A stretch of 7,565 nt of DNA from Methylobacterium sp. (GCA_021154065.1 JAJKJG010000176.1:1-7565), one strand, 5' to 3'; counted from the first letter of the stretch, positions 1 to 6,771 are shown. A program made the numbers and translations. Notes: a model not told the origin generated them from the letters alone.

Positions 1-3000
1 GCGCGGCGTCGGCGCCGGCCCTTGGGTCGGGCGCAGCTCCGGCGTCGGACCTTGCGTCGAGCGCAGCTCCGCCGCGATGCCCGCCGCCGGCTCGTTGACG
101 CGCCGGGGCTGCGGCGCCGGCGGCGCGGCGTCGACCGCGCGGCTCGAGCGCGACACCAGGGCGGAGAGCTCGTTCAGCGCCTTGATCTGGTCGGCGACGA
201 CCCGGCGCATGTTGGCGGCGGCTTCCTCGGTCTCCTGCGGCAGCTCGATCGCGCCGCGGCGGACCTCGGCGCGGGTCGCCTCGAGCTCGTGCTGGATCTG
301 CGCCGACATCGTGCGAAGCTCGCCCGCCGCGTCGCGGAAGCGCCCGGTCGCGGCGCCGAGCGCCTCGCCCATCTGGTTGATGACCTCCTCATAGGCCTGG
401 CGCAGCGACGCGGCCGTGCGGGCGCTCTCCTCACCGGTGGTCGAGCGCACGCGCTCGAACTGCTCGCCGATGGCGCTCGTCGTCGCCTCGGCGCTGTTTG
501 CCAGCACCGCGCCGATCTGGCGCGCCTTCGCCTCGGCGTTGCGGAGCGAGTCCTCGACGAGGCGCGTGAAAGCGGTCGTCACGCCCTCGAGCTCGTTCGA
601 GCGCTCGCCGATGCGGGCGAGCAGGCCCTCGAGCGCCTGCCGCCGCTCGCCGAGCGCCGCGCCCATGCGCGCCTCGACCTGCTCGAGCGTGCCTGTCGCT
701 TCGGCGAGGGCCCGCAGCTGCTCGCGGGTGCTCTCGGCGAGCGAACGGCCGCGCTCGTCGAGCGACGCGACGAGATCGCCGGCCTGCTTCAGCGCCCCGT
801 CGGTGACGCCGCGCAGCGCCTCGACCTGGCCCGCGACCTCGCCGGAGGCGCGACCGGTTCGGGCGGTCACCTCGGAGAGGATCGACTCGAGCTGATCGAT
901 GCGGCCGACAAGGCCTTCGTGCAGCGCGCCGAGATCGCCGCTGCCGTGCACGAGCACGTCGCGCAAAAGGCCGCTCGCCTCCTGCAGCCGCCCGAGAACG
1001 CCGTTGAGATCGCCCTGCAGGCGCTCGTTCGTGCCGGCAAGGGTGGCGACCGTGGTGGCGGTGCCTTCGTCGACAGCGCGCCGAAGCGCCTCGGTCGACT
1101 GGCCATAGAGGGTCGTGAGCTCGGCGATGCGCGCCTGCAGGCCGGTCAGGATCGCCGTCGAGCGTTCGTCGAGCGCTCGCGTCACCGTCTCGCCGACCGC
1201 GGCGACCTCGCGTGTGAGTGCGCCGCCGCGCTCGCCGATGGCGTCGACGAGCGCCGTGCCGCGTCGGTCGAACAGGTCGCCGATCTCGACCACCCGCTCG
1301 CCGAGCGCGGCGACCATGGCGTTGCCGCGCTCGTCGAGGACGGTGTGGAACGCCGCGGCGCGGCCCTCGAACAGCTGCTCGATCTCGGCGAGCTGATGGC
1401 CGAGCGCCCCCGTAATGGCCTCGCCGCGCATCTCGAGCAGCCCGGCGGCGTTGCCGGTGCGATCGTCGAGGATGTGCGTGATCTCCTGGATGCGCTCGGC
1501 GAGCGCCGTCGTGAGCGCCTGGCCGCGCAGGTCGAGCACCCGCGTCAGCGTCGCGGCACGCTCGTCGACCAGTCGCGAGAACTCGGACATGTTGCGGTTG
1601 AGGCTGCCGACGAGCGCCTCGCCGCGCCCGTCGAGAAGCTGCTGGATCTCGCCGGTGCGGCTGTCGAGCAGCTGATGGAACGCGGCGCTGCCTTCGTCGA
1701 GCATCGAACCGAGCTCCGACACGCGCGCGCCGAGCGTCCCGACGATGCTCTCGGCGCTCGTGTCGAACAGATGGTTGATCTCGGCGACGCGCTCGCCGAG
1801 CAGCGAGACGATGCGGTTACCGCGATTGTCGAGGAGCTCGGCGAGCGAGGCGCCGCCGCGGTCGAACAGGTCCGCCATCTCGGACATGCGGTTGCCGAGC
1901 GCGCCGAAGACGGAGCGGCCGCGATCCTCGAGCTGCGCCGCCATCGACGAGGTGCCGTTGTCGATCAGCTCGGAGAGATGGCGGCCGCGATCCTCGAAGA
2001 CCTGCGCGAGCTCGTCCGTCCGGCCGGACAGGTTCGCGGCGATGTCGCGGCTGCGTTCATCGAACATCCGGGCGAACGCATCGGTATGGCCGGAGAGCGC
2101 CGTCGTCACCTCGCGGCTGCGCTCGTCGAAGAGATTGACGAGGTCGCGGGCGCGGGCGGTCAGGACCTCGTCCGTGGTCTGGCTGCGCTCGGCCAGAAGC
2201 TCGATGAGCTCGGTCGCGCGCGAGCCGAGCGTATCCCCGATCGAGCGCCCGCGCTCGTCGAGGCTGACGGCGACCCCTTCGAGGCGGCCGATGACGCGAT
2301 CCTCGAAGCGCCCGACGCTGGCGTCGAGCGTCGACGCCGCCTCGCCGAACCGGCCGCCGAGGCTGCGGTCGATCTCCTCGACCTTCGCCGACAGAACTTC
2401 GGTCAGCTCCCGGGTCTTCGCCGTGATCGCCTGCCCGATCTCGTTGCCGCGCGCGTCGAGCGCCTTCGCGACCTCGCGACCGCCTTCCGCCATCACCCGG
2501 GCGAGCTCGCCGGTGCGCGCCACGAGCGCCTCGCCAAGCGCCCCCGCCCGCGCCCCGAGCACCTGGTCGACGCGCGAGACGATGGTGTCGAAGCTCGCCG
2601 AAATCTCGGAGGTCCGCTTGACCGAGCGCTCCTCGAGCGCGCCGAGCTGCGCCTCGACGATGCCGGCCGCCTCGCGGGCGCGCGCGCTGACTGAGGCCGC
2701 GAGCGCCTGGCCGCGGTCGGTGACGATACGATCCATCTCCTCGAGATGCGTGGTCACGTTCTGCGCCAGGGCGCCGATGTCGCCCGACAGGCGGTCGACG
2801 AGGACGCCGCTGCGGCTGACCGTCTCCTCGAGCGCGCCGAGGCGGTTGCCGAGCATGCCGTCGATCTCGCGGCCGCGGGTGTCGAGCGAGCTCGCGAGCG
2901 CGTCGGCGGTCCGGGCGAGCGCCTCGTTGACGCGCGCTCCCTGGCTCGCGATCGCGAGCACGACGTCCTTGCCGGTGCCGGCGAGGCGCCCGTGCGCGTC

Positions 3001-5646
3001 GCTGGTGTGGCTCGCGAGCGCTTCGGCGAGCTCGCGGCCGCGGGCGTCGAACGCCGCCTGGAAGCCTTCGGTGCGCGCGGCGAGCTCGTCGGTGACGAAC
3101 CGGATGGTGCGATCGAGCGCGCCGGTGACGCTCGCGGTGCGGCTCTCGACGAGCGCCGTGACGCGCTCGCCGACATCGGCGAGGTTCGAATGCAGCGCCT
3201 CGCCATGGACCGTGATGGTCTCGTTGAGCTTGAGGCTCGTCGCCTCGAGCCGCCGCGCCAGATCGTCGCCGCGGGTCGCGATGGTCTCGGCCGCCATGCG
3301 GGTGACGCTCTCGAGCTCGTCGCGGACCGAGCTCGCCCGCGTCACGAGCTGCTCGACGAGATCATTGCCCGAGGAGGCGATCTGCGCGCGCAGCTCGCCG
3401 CTGCGCAGGACGATGACCTCGGTGATCCCGGCGCCGGTCGCGGCGAGCTGGTCGCGGACGGTGCCGCCCTGCGTCGCGAGCTCGTTGACGAGCACCGCCC
3501 CGGTCGCGGCGATCTCATCGCGCAGCTCGCTGCCGTGAACGCGGATATGCTGGAGGATGCCGGTGCCGGCGCCGGCGATCTGCTCGTGCGCCTCGCGTCC
3601 GCGGGCCGCGATCTCGGTGGCGATCCCCGATCCGGTGCTGGCGATCTGCTGCCGCACCTCGTCGCCGCGGTTCCTGATCTCGTCGGCGAGCGCGACGCCG
3701 GTGCCTGCCATCCGCTCATTCGCCTCGCGCCCGCGCTCGGCGATCTCGCCGGCGATGCCCGAGCCAGTGCTGGCGATCTCCTGCCGCACCGCGTCGCCGC
3801 GCATGCGGATCTCGTCGGCGGCGGCCGTGCCGGCCGAGGCGATCTGGTCCCGCAGCGCGGTACCGCGCGTCAGCATGATCTCGGTGATGCGGGCGCCGAC
3901 CTGGGCCATGCCGTCGCGCACGGCGGCGCCGCGACGGGCGAGCTCGTCGACGATCTGCGAGCCTGCGGCGGCGATCTCGTCGCGGGTGCCGCGGCCGCGG
4001 TCGACGATGTCGTCGGCGAGGCCGACGGCGGCGCCGGCGATCTCGTCGCGCGCCTCGCTGCCGCGCAGCTTGATCGCGTCGGCAACGTCGGTCCCGACCG
4101 CCAGGATGACGTCGCGGACCTCGCTGCCGCGGGCGGCGATCTCGCCCGAGAGCACGTGCGTCGCGTCGCTCAGGCGATCCCGCGCCTCGGCGCCGCGCAG
4201 GACGATCTCCTCGACGACGCCCGAGCCGGCGCCGGCGATCTCCTCGCGCAGGCCGCGCGCCCGCTGGATGAAATCATCGGCAATCGTGGCGCCGGTATTG
4301 GACATGCGGTCGGCAAGCTCGGTGCCCCGGGCGACGAAGCTCTCCTCGAGGCTTTGCGCCGTACGCTCGAACGCCTGGCGCACCTCGCCGCCCTGCCGGG
4401 CCAGCGAATCGACCACTTCCGAGCCGGTCTGGGCGAGGATGCGCGTGACCTCCGCGGTGCGGTCGGCAAGCGTGTGCGAGAGCAGACCGCCGGTGCGCTC
4501 GAAGGCGGCGGTTACCTCCTGCGCCTTGCCCTCGAGCGAGGTCGTGAGCCGGACGCCGGCCTCGTCGATCTCGACCCGGATGCCGTCGCGCGTGCCGGCG
4601 AGGCGATCGATGATCTCGACGCCGCGATCGGCCATGTCCTCGACGAGGCGATCGCCCGCCCGGCCGAGCGCGACCGTCATCTGCGTGCCGCGCTCCTCGA
4701 GCGAGCTCGTCACCCGCTCGCCGGCCGCGTTGACCGCCTCGGCGATACGCTGCGCCGCCGCTTCGAGGTCTTGGGTGAGGTTCTGGTGCGAGCCGGTGAT
4801 GGCGCCGCGCACCCGCTCGGCATTGTTGACGATCGACTCGCGCTGCGCGACCAGCTCGTCGACGAGCGTGCGGATGCGGATCTCGTTGTCGGAATAGGCC
4901 CGCTCGAGCGTCGAGATCTCGCCGCGCACCAGCGTCTCGAGCTCGCCGGCCCGGGCGAGCGCCCGCTCGATGCCGTCGCCGACCGCCGCGATCTCGCGCC
5001 GTATCACCTGCGACACCGAGGCGACGGCGTCGGTCGAGAAGCTTTCGGGCTGGACGAGGCGCACCGCCATCTCGCCGACGGCGCGGGCGATTTGCTTCAT
5101 CTCCATCGAGCGCACCGCCAGCATGGCGGCGACATAGAACAGGACCAGCGGCGCGAAGAGCGCCACCGCGGCGACGAGAAGCTGCACCGGGCTCAGCGCC
5201 GGGATGAAGGCGTGAAAGCCGCCCTCGATCTGCGTCGTCACGAACCCGGCGACGGCGCCGAGCCACAGCGCCGAGGCGAGCGTCGCCAGGACGTAGGGCC
5301 GGCGCGACGGCCGGCGCTGCAGCGCCTGCAGGATCGACCCGACGCTCTCACGGTCGTCGTTCGCGACGGCGGCGCGATCCGGGCTGACGATCTCGGCCGT
5401 CCGCGGCGGCGGCGGAGCGGCCGGTTCGGCGACCGGTTCGGCAGCCGGGAGGACGATCCCCTCCCCTTCGAGCGGCCGCCGCGGCGCTTCGGAAAGCGGA
5501 CGCGATTCGGCGACGTCCGGCAAGCGCGGCTCGCCTTCCTCCTCGCGCCTCGCCTGGCGCCCCGGCGTCGCATCGAGGCTCAGGGCTTCCTCGATCGCCG
5601 AGAGAGCCGCCTCGGTCGGGTCTTTGCGCTTGGGTTCCGTCGCCAT
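1..5646 (-). CDS. Giant two-TM hendecad-repeat protein, GPR/RgsE-like polar growth protein (C-terminus beyond window)
   Basis: The minus-strand frame from ATG 5646-5644 has no stop down to base 1: 1882 residues, C-terminus missing. The start follows AAGG (5657-5654) at 7-nt spacing. Residues 1-117 are a charged tail with a Pro/Ala stretch near 68-81. Hydrophobic helices lie at about 118-138 (begins YVLATLASALW) and 154-178 (LLVAAVALFAPLVLF). Arginines before the first and basic residues after the second predict that both tails are cytoplasmic. Residues about 271-1556 are almost continuous 11-residue repeats such as ALDERGNAMVA. I see no proline from 201 to 1802 and no cysteine. After about 1557 comes irregular coil, then a Pro-rich tail. 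Size, TM hairpin and apolipoprotein-like repeats match GPR of Agrobacterium (about 2100 residues) and RgsE of Sinorhizobium, inner-membrane proteins of the growing pole; TipN is a shorter analogue. The architecture is seen directly; the family name is inferred. Generic coiled-coil or 'apolipoprotein-like' labels are the likely alternative. Confidence 0.85.
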   Translation of the reverse strand, partial: MATEPKRKDPTEAALSAIEEALSLDATPGRQARREEEGEPRLPDVAESRPLSEAPRRPLEGEGIVLPAAEPVAEPAAPPPPRTAEIVSPDRAAVANDDRESVGSILQALQRRPSRRPYVLATLASALWLGAVAGFVTTQIEGGFHAFIPALSPVQLLVAAVALFAPLVLFYVAAMLAVRSMEMKQIARAVGEMAVRLVQPESFSTDAVASVSQVIRREIAAVGDGIERALARAGELETLVRGEISTLERAYSDNEIRIRTLVDELVAQRESIVNNAERVRGAITGSHQNLTQDLEAAAQRIAEAVNAAGERVTSSLEERGTQMTVALGRAGDRLVEDMADRGVEIIDRLAGTRDGIRVEIDEAGVRLTTSLEGKAQEVTAAFERTGGLLSHTLADRTAEVTRILAQTGSEVVDSLARQGGEVRQAFERTAQSLEESFVARGTELADRMSNTGATIADDFIQRARGLREEIAGAGSGVVEEIVLRGAEARDRLSDATHVLSGEIAARGSEVRDVILAVGTDVADAIKLRGSEARDEIAGAAVGLADDIVDRGRGTRDEIAAAGSQIVDELARRGAAVRDGMAQVGARITEIMLTRGTALRDQIASAGTAAADEIRMRGDAVRQEIASTGSGIAGEIAERGREANERMAGTGVALADEIRNRGDEVRQQIASTGSGIATEIAARGREAHEQIAGAGTGILQHIRVHGSELRDEIAATGAVLVNELATQGGTVRDQLAATGAGITEVIVLRSGELRAQIASSGNDLVEQLVTRASSVRDELESVTRMAAETIATRGDDLARRLEATSLKLNETITVHGEALHSNLADVGERVTALVESRTASVTGALDRTIRFVTDELAARTEGFQAAFDARGRELAEALASHTSDAHGRLAGTGKDVVLAIASQGARVNEALARTADALASSLDTRGREIDGMLGNRLGALEETVSRSGVLVDRLSGDIGALAQNVTTHLEEMDRIVTDRGQALAASVSARAREAAGIVEAQLGALEERSVKRTSEISASFDTIVSRVDQVLGARAGALGEALVARTGELARVMAEGGREVAKALDARGNEIGQAITAKTRELTEVLSAKVEEIDRSLGGRFGEAASTLDASVGRFEDRVIGRLEGVAVSLDERGRSIGDTLGSRATELIELLAERSQTTDEVLTARARDLVNLFDERSREVTTALSGHTDAFARMFDERSRDIAANLSGRTDELAQVFEDRGRHLSELIDNGTSSMAAQLEDRGRSVFGALGNRMSEMADLFDRGGASLAELLDNRGNRIVSLLGERVAEINHLFDTSAESIVGTLGARVSELGSMLDEGSAAFHQLLDSRTGEIQQLLDGRGEALVGSLNRNMSEFSRLVDERAATLTRVLDLRGQALTTALAERIQEITHILDDRTGNAAGLLEMRGEAITGALGHQLAEIEQLFEGRAAAFHTVLDERGNAMVAALGERVVEIGDLFDRRGTALVDAIGERGGALTREVAAVGETVTRALDERSTAILTGLQARIAELTTLYGQSTEALRRAVDEGTATTVATLAGTNERLQGDLNGVLGRLQEASGLLRDVLVHGSGDLGALHEGLVGRIDQLESILSEVTARTGRASGEVAGQVEALRGVTDGALKQAGDLVASLDERGRSLAESTREQLRALAEATGTLEQVEARMGAALGERRQALEGLLARIGERSNELEGVTTAFTRLVEDSLRNAEAKARQIGAVLANSAEATTSAIGEQFERVRSTTGEESARTAASLRQAYEEVINQMGEALGAATGRFRDAAGELRTMSAQIQHELEATRAEVRRGAIELPQETEEAAANMRRVVADQIKALNELSALVSRSSRAVDAAPPAPQPRRVNEPAAGIAAELRSTQGPTPELRPTQGPAPTPR
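21..80 (-). repeat. 30-bp tandem repeat in the proline-rich tail
   Basis: Bases 21-44 and 51-74 match at 21 of 24 positions with a 30-bp spacing. In the minus-strand frame they encode ELRSTQGPTP followed by ELRPTQGPAP, a 10-residue Pro/Thr/Gln repeat right after the helical region ends. It may continue past the left edge. Confidence 0.6.
979..2760 (-). repeat. Hendecad repeat block 2 (residues about 963-1556, 54 x 11 aa)
   Basis: There are 54 consecutive 11-residue units with a consensus different from block 1, typified by VLDERGNAMVA, LFDRRGTALVD and ALGERVVEIGD: hydrophobic at 1-2, acidic or Gly at 3, Arg at 5, small or Gly at 6, aliphatic at 9. Alternating units tend to carry either D-E-R-G or G-E-R at positions 3-6. 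The last three or four units fade into irregular coil. The block is separated from block 1 by a single 10-residue unit (2761-2790). Confidence 0.8.
2791..4836 (-). repeat. Hendecad repeat block 1 (residues about 271-952, 62 x 11 aa)
   Basis: Translation splits into 62 consecutive 11-residue units (33 bp each) without a gap. In the middle of the block two unit types alternate: one like EIAARGREAHE (RG at positions 5-6) and one like EIASTGSGIAG (TG or AG at 5-6). Together they make a 22-residue, 66-bp period. Aliphatic residues recur at positions 2 and 9, the 7/4 spacing expected of hendecad coiled coils or apolipoprotein-type amphipathic helices. The first few units (271-314) are more degenerate. 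Confidence 0.8.
3550..3813 (-). repeat. Tandem 132-bp (44-aa) duplication inside block 1
   Basis: Residues 612-655 (bases 3813-3682) and 656-699 (3681-3550) match at 30 of 44 positions, including an identical nine-residue stretch IASTGSGIA. The DNA is also closely similar: the plus-strand string gctggcgatct occurs at 3637 and again at 3769, exactly 132 bp apart. This suggests that four hendecads were copied as one unit more recently than the rest of the array was formed. Confidence 0.7.
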
Positions 5647-5648
5647 TG

Positions 5649-5678
5649 ATCCGCCTTCAGTGACGCAACAGGGCGGAT
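5649..5678 (-). promoter_or_regulatory. Ribosome-binding site of the giant gene inside a possible hairpin
   Basis: On the mRNA (minus) strand ATCCGCC (5678-5672) can pair perfectly with GGCGGAT (5655-5649) across a 16-nt loop. The 3' arm ends 2 nt before the ATG and includes the GG of the AAGG Shine-Dalgarno (5657-5654). A folded leader would partly hide the ribosome site. The complementarity is seen directly; a regulatory role is inferred. Confidence 0.45.
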
Positions 5679-5719
5679 GCGCACCGGGCCTGTCCGCGCT
5701 CGAGGGACGCCGCCCGGAA

Positions 5720-5737
5720 CCGCAACAAAGATTGCGG
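5720..5737. promoter_or_regulatory. 18-bp inverted repeat in the leader of the giant gene
   Basis: CCGCAA (5720-5725) and TTGCGG (5732-5737) form a perfect 6-bp inverted repeat around the loop CAAAGA. It lies about 75 bp upstream of the minus-strand ATG, in the probable 5' untranslated leader. It could be an operator or an RNA hairpin; nothing favours one. There is no T-run on either side, so it is not a classical terminator. Confidence 0.35.
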
Positions 5738-5768
5738 AGCCGCCTCCACGCGCGCCGCGCCCCAAAAA

Positions 5769-5784
5769 TTACCCGCCGTTTACC
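5769..5784 (+). promoter_or_regulatory. TTACC-N6-TTACC direct repeat, degenerate CtrA-like spacing
   Basis: Two perfect TTACC copies occur 11 bp apart, the spacing of CtrA half-sites (TTAAC-N6-TTAAC), with C replacing the fourth base in both halves. It would sit at the predicted transcription start of the giant gene, where bound protein would be expected to repress. The identity of any binding protein is a guess. Confidence 0.25.
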
Positions 5785-5790
5785 AAGTTG

Positions 5791-5819
5791 AGTTTAGACG
5801 CCGCCCGCCAGCATGGAAA
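5791..5819 (-). promoter_or_regulatory. Candidate sigma70-type promoter for the giant gene
   Basis: On the minus strand TTTCCA (5819-5814) and TAAACT (5796-5791) are separated by exactly 17 bp and match 4 of 6 bases each to the -35 and -10 consensus. Transcription would start near 5784, leaving a leader of about 140 nt with both inverted repeats. The area is the most AT-rich part of the intergenic region. The match is modest. Confidence 0.35.
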
Positions 5820-5848
5820 CCCGAACGGCCCGCCTCTTTCGAACGTCG

Positions 5849-5864
5849 TTAACGGGTTCTTCAC
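5849..5864 (+). promoter_or_regulatory. Candidate CtrA box (TTAAC-N6-TTCAC)
   Basis: TTAAC (5849-5853), six bases, then TTCAC (5860-5864) matches the alphaproteobacterial CtrA consensus TTAAC-N6-TTAAC at 9 of 10 informative bases with exact spacing. It lies between the divergent genes, about 30 bp upstream of the predicted -35 of the giant gene and 104 bp upstream of the Hpt start. It is a single site read by eye; TTAA is rare in this GC-rich DNA, which helps slightly. Confidence 0.4.
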
Positions 5865-5967
5865 CATAGCGGTGGAAATCCTCCGCCCTTCCCGGCTCCG
5901 GGCGCGCTGGAAACGCTTCGGTCGGCCCCGGCTGGCACGATCCGCACTCTTTCGGGATCGAATCAGC

Positions 5968-6327
5968 ATGAGCTCCGCCGCCGATCGACGCCTCCTCGAC
6001 CTGACCCATCTGGCTCGCCAGACCTTCGGCGACCGGGCGCTCGAGCGCGAGGTGCTGGCGCTGTTCGAGCAGCAATGCGTCAGGCTCCTGCCCTTGATCG
6101 TCGCCGGCGAGGACCTGACCGAGCGGGCGGATGCCGCCCATACCCTGAAAGGGGCGGCGCGGGCGGTCGGCGCGTGGCGGATCGCCTCGCTCGCCGGGAC
6201 GCTCGAGGAGGCGCTCGACGACGGCCGGGCGGCCGAGACCCTCACGCGGCTCGACGGCAAGCTCGAAAAGGCGATCGCCGAGACGCGGGCGGTGCTCGCC
6301 GAGCGCTGGCGCAACGCCGCCGCCTGA
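5968..6327 (+). CDS. Stand-alone Hpt (histidine phosphotransfer) domain protein
   Basis: This 119-residue cytoplasmic protein consists almost entirely of one Hpt four-helix domain. The signature HTLKGAARAVG at 58-68 fits the H-x2-K-G-x5-G Hpt motif, with His58 as the predicted phospho-acceptor and Lys61 and Gly62 beside it. Helices before (ALEREVLALFEQQ, 24-36) and after (IASLAGTLEEALDD) fit the fold. There is no kinase, receiver or membrane segment, so it would pass phosphate between separate kinase and response-regulator proteins. The start at ATG 5968 is chosen because the frame open upstream to 5677 encodes Arg/Pro-rich sequence with no Hpt character; a weak GGGA lies 10 nt before it. It diverges from the giant gene and is followed by the ferredoxin on the same strand. 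Partners cannot be told from the window. Confidence 0.85.
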   Translation: MSSAADRRLLDLTHLARQTFGDRALEREVLALFEQQCVRLLPLIVAGEDLTERADAAHTLKGAARAVGAWRIASLAGTLEEALDDGRAAETLTRLDGKLEKAIAETRAVLAERWRNAAA

Positions 6328-6372
6328 TCCGCGCGGCTTCAAGGCTCGCCAAGCCCGGCGCCTTGCTCTAAG

Positions 6373-6408
6373 GAGCGGTCCCGCTCAAGGAGCGGGCCGG
6401 GAGCGGGG
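6373..6408 (+). promoter_or_regulatory. Competing GC-rich hairpins before the ferredoxin gene
   Basis: CCCGCTC (6380-6386) pairs perfectly with GAGCGGG (6390-6396) around a 3-nt loop. The same CCGCTC can instead pair with GAGCGG at 6373-6378, or with a third GAGCGG at 6401-6406. No T-run follows, so this is not a clear intrinsic terminator. It lies in the 113-bp gap between the Hpt and ferredoxin genes; the rest of that gap shows only a weak GAGA (6431-6434) upstream of the ferredoxin ATG. Confidence 0.35.
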
Positions 6409-6440
6409 CCGGCGGCGGCCGCCGTCGCACGAGACGTTCG

Positions 6441-6761
6441 ATGATCAAGATCACCTACCAGGACCAGGACGGCTCCTCGCGCGAGGTCGAGGCCGAGGAG
6501 GGCTCGACCGTGATGGAGACGGCGATCCGCGCCGACGTGCCCGGCATCGTCGCCGAATGCGGCGGCGCCTGCGCCTGCGCCACCTGCCACGTCTATGTCG
6601 ACGAGGAATGGAAGGACGTCGTCGGGCCGCCCTCGCCGATGGAGGAGGACATGCTCGACTTCGCCTCCGACGTGCGCCCGACCTCGCGGCTGTCGTGCCA
6701 GATCAGGGTCCGGCCGGAGCTCGACGGCCTCGTGGTGCAGACGCCGAAGCGGCAGGGCTGA
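6441..6761 (+). CDS. [2Fe-2S] ferredoxin, adrenodoxin/FdVI type
   Basis: This 106-residue soluble electron carrier has a complete cluster-binding pattern: Cys40, Cys46 and Cys49 (in [15 protein letters not shown]) and Cys86 (in RLSCQI), that is C-x5-C-x2-C-x36-C. This spacing marks the vertebrate-type (adrenodoxin, putidaredoxin, ISC Fdx) ferredoxins rather than the plant type. The length, the motif PMEEDMLD (66-73) and the ending DGLVV closely resemble Rhodobacter capsulatus ferredoxin VI (FdxE), as I remember it. Members pass single electrons from an NAD(P)H-dependent reductase to P450s, Fe-S assembly or other oxidoreductases; the partner is not in the window. The start is the only sensible one, as it begins the first beta strand (MIKITY). 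It could share a transcript with the Hpt gene. The C-terminus is complete despite the adjacent insertion element. Confidence 0.92.
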   Translation: MIKITYQDQDGSSREVEAEEGSTVMETAIRADVPGIVAECGGACACATCHVYVDEEWKDVVGPPSPMEEDMLDFASDVRPTSRLSCQIRVRPELDGLVVQTPKRQG

Positions 6762-6767
6762 CGGCGG

Positions 6768-6771
6768 TTAG
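6768..6771. other. Likely IS target tetranucleotide TTAG
   Basis: TTAG fits the 4-bp YTAR target duplicated by IS701-family elements. It lies 6 bp after the ferredoxin stop and immediately before the sequence proposed as the left end of the element. The second copy would lie beyond the right edge, so the duplication cannot be confirmed here. Confidence 0.4.

Noticed and set aside
1745..3538. Plus-strand open frame of 597 codons rich in Ser and Arg, and other frames such as 3557-4897
   Set aside because: Ser/Arg-rich low-complexity translation of GC-rich repetitive DNA overlapping the real gene; no plausible start context or domain.
979..4836. CRISPR array or DNA satellite as explanation of the periodic sequence
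   Set aside because: The periodicity is 33/66 bp in phase with an open reading frame, units diverge mostly at the codon level, and there are no conserved repeats with unique spacers.
4274..5266. Minus-strand open frame of 330 codons
   Set aside because: Out-of-frame shadow of the giant gene; Arg/Gly-rich, and it would overlap the clear TM-plus-hendecad coding frame.
22..5649. Two very long plus-strand open frames (22-2694, 890 codons; 2746-5649, 967 codons)
   Set aside because: They lie exactly codon-on-codon antisense to the minus-strand giant gene. They are open only because that gene hardly uses TCA, CTA or TTA codons. Their products are Arg/Ala/Asp-rich and without known motifs, while the minus frame shows TM helices and a regular hendecad repeat.
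5933..5948. Possible sigma54 promoter TGGCAC upstream of the Hpt gene
   Set aside because: The -24 element TGGCACG is present, but the -12 TTGC is missing and the GC doublet is 2 bp out of position.
5677..5967. N-terminal extension of the Hpt gene to an ATG at 5677
   Set aside because: The extra 97 residues are Arg/Pro-rich without similarity to Hpt proteins, and they would cover the whole divergent promoter region.
5769..6342. Minus-strand open frames opposite the Hpt gene (5769-6314 and 5794-6342)
   Set aside because: Antisense to a gene with a clear Hpt signature; Arg/Ser- or Gly-rich products with no recognisable motif.
6414..6423. Palindrome GGCGGCCGCC before the ferredoxin
   Set aside because: Short GC-only palindrome of a sort expected by chance at this base composition.
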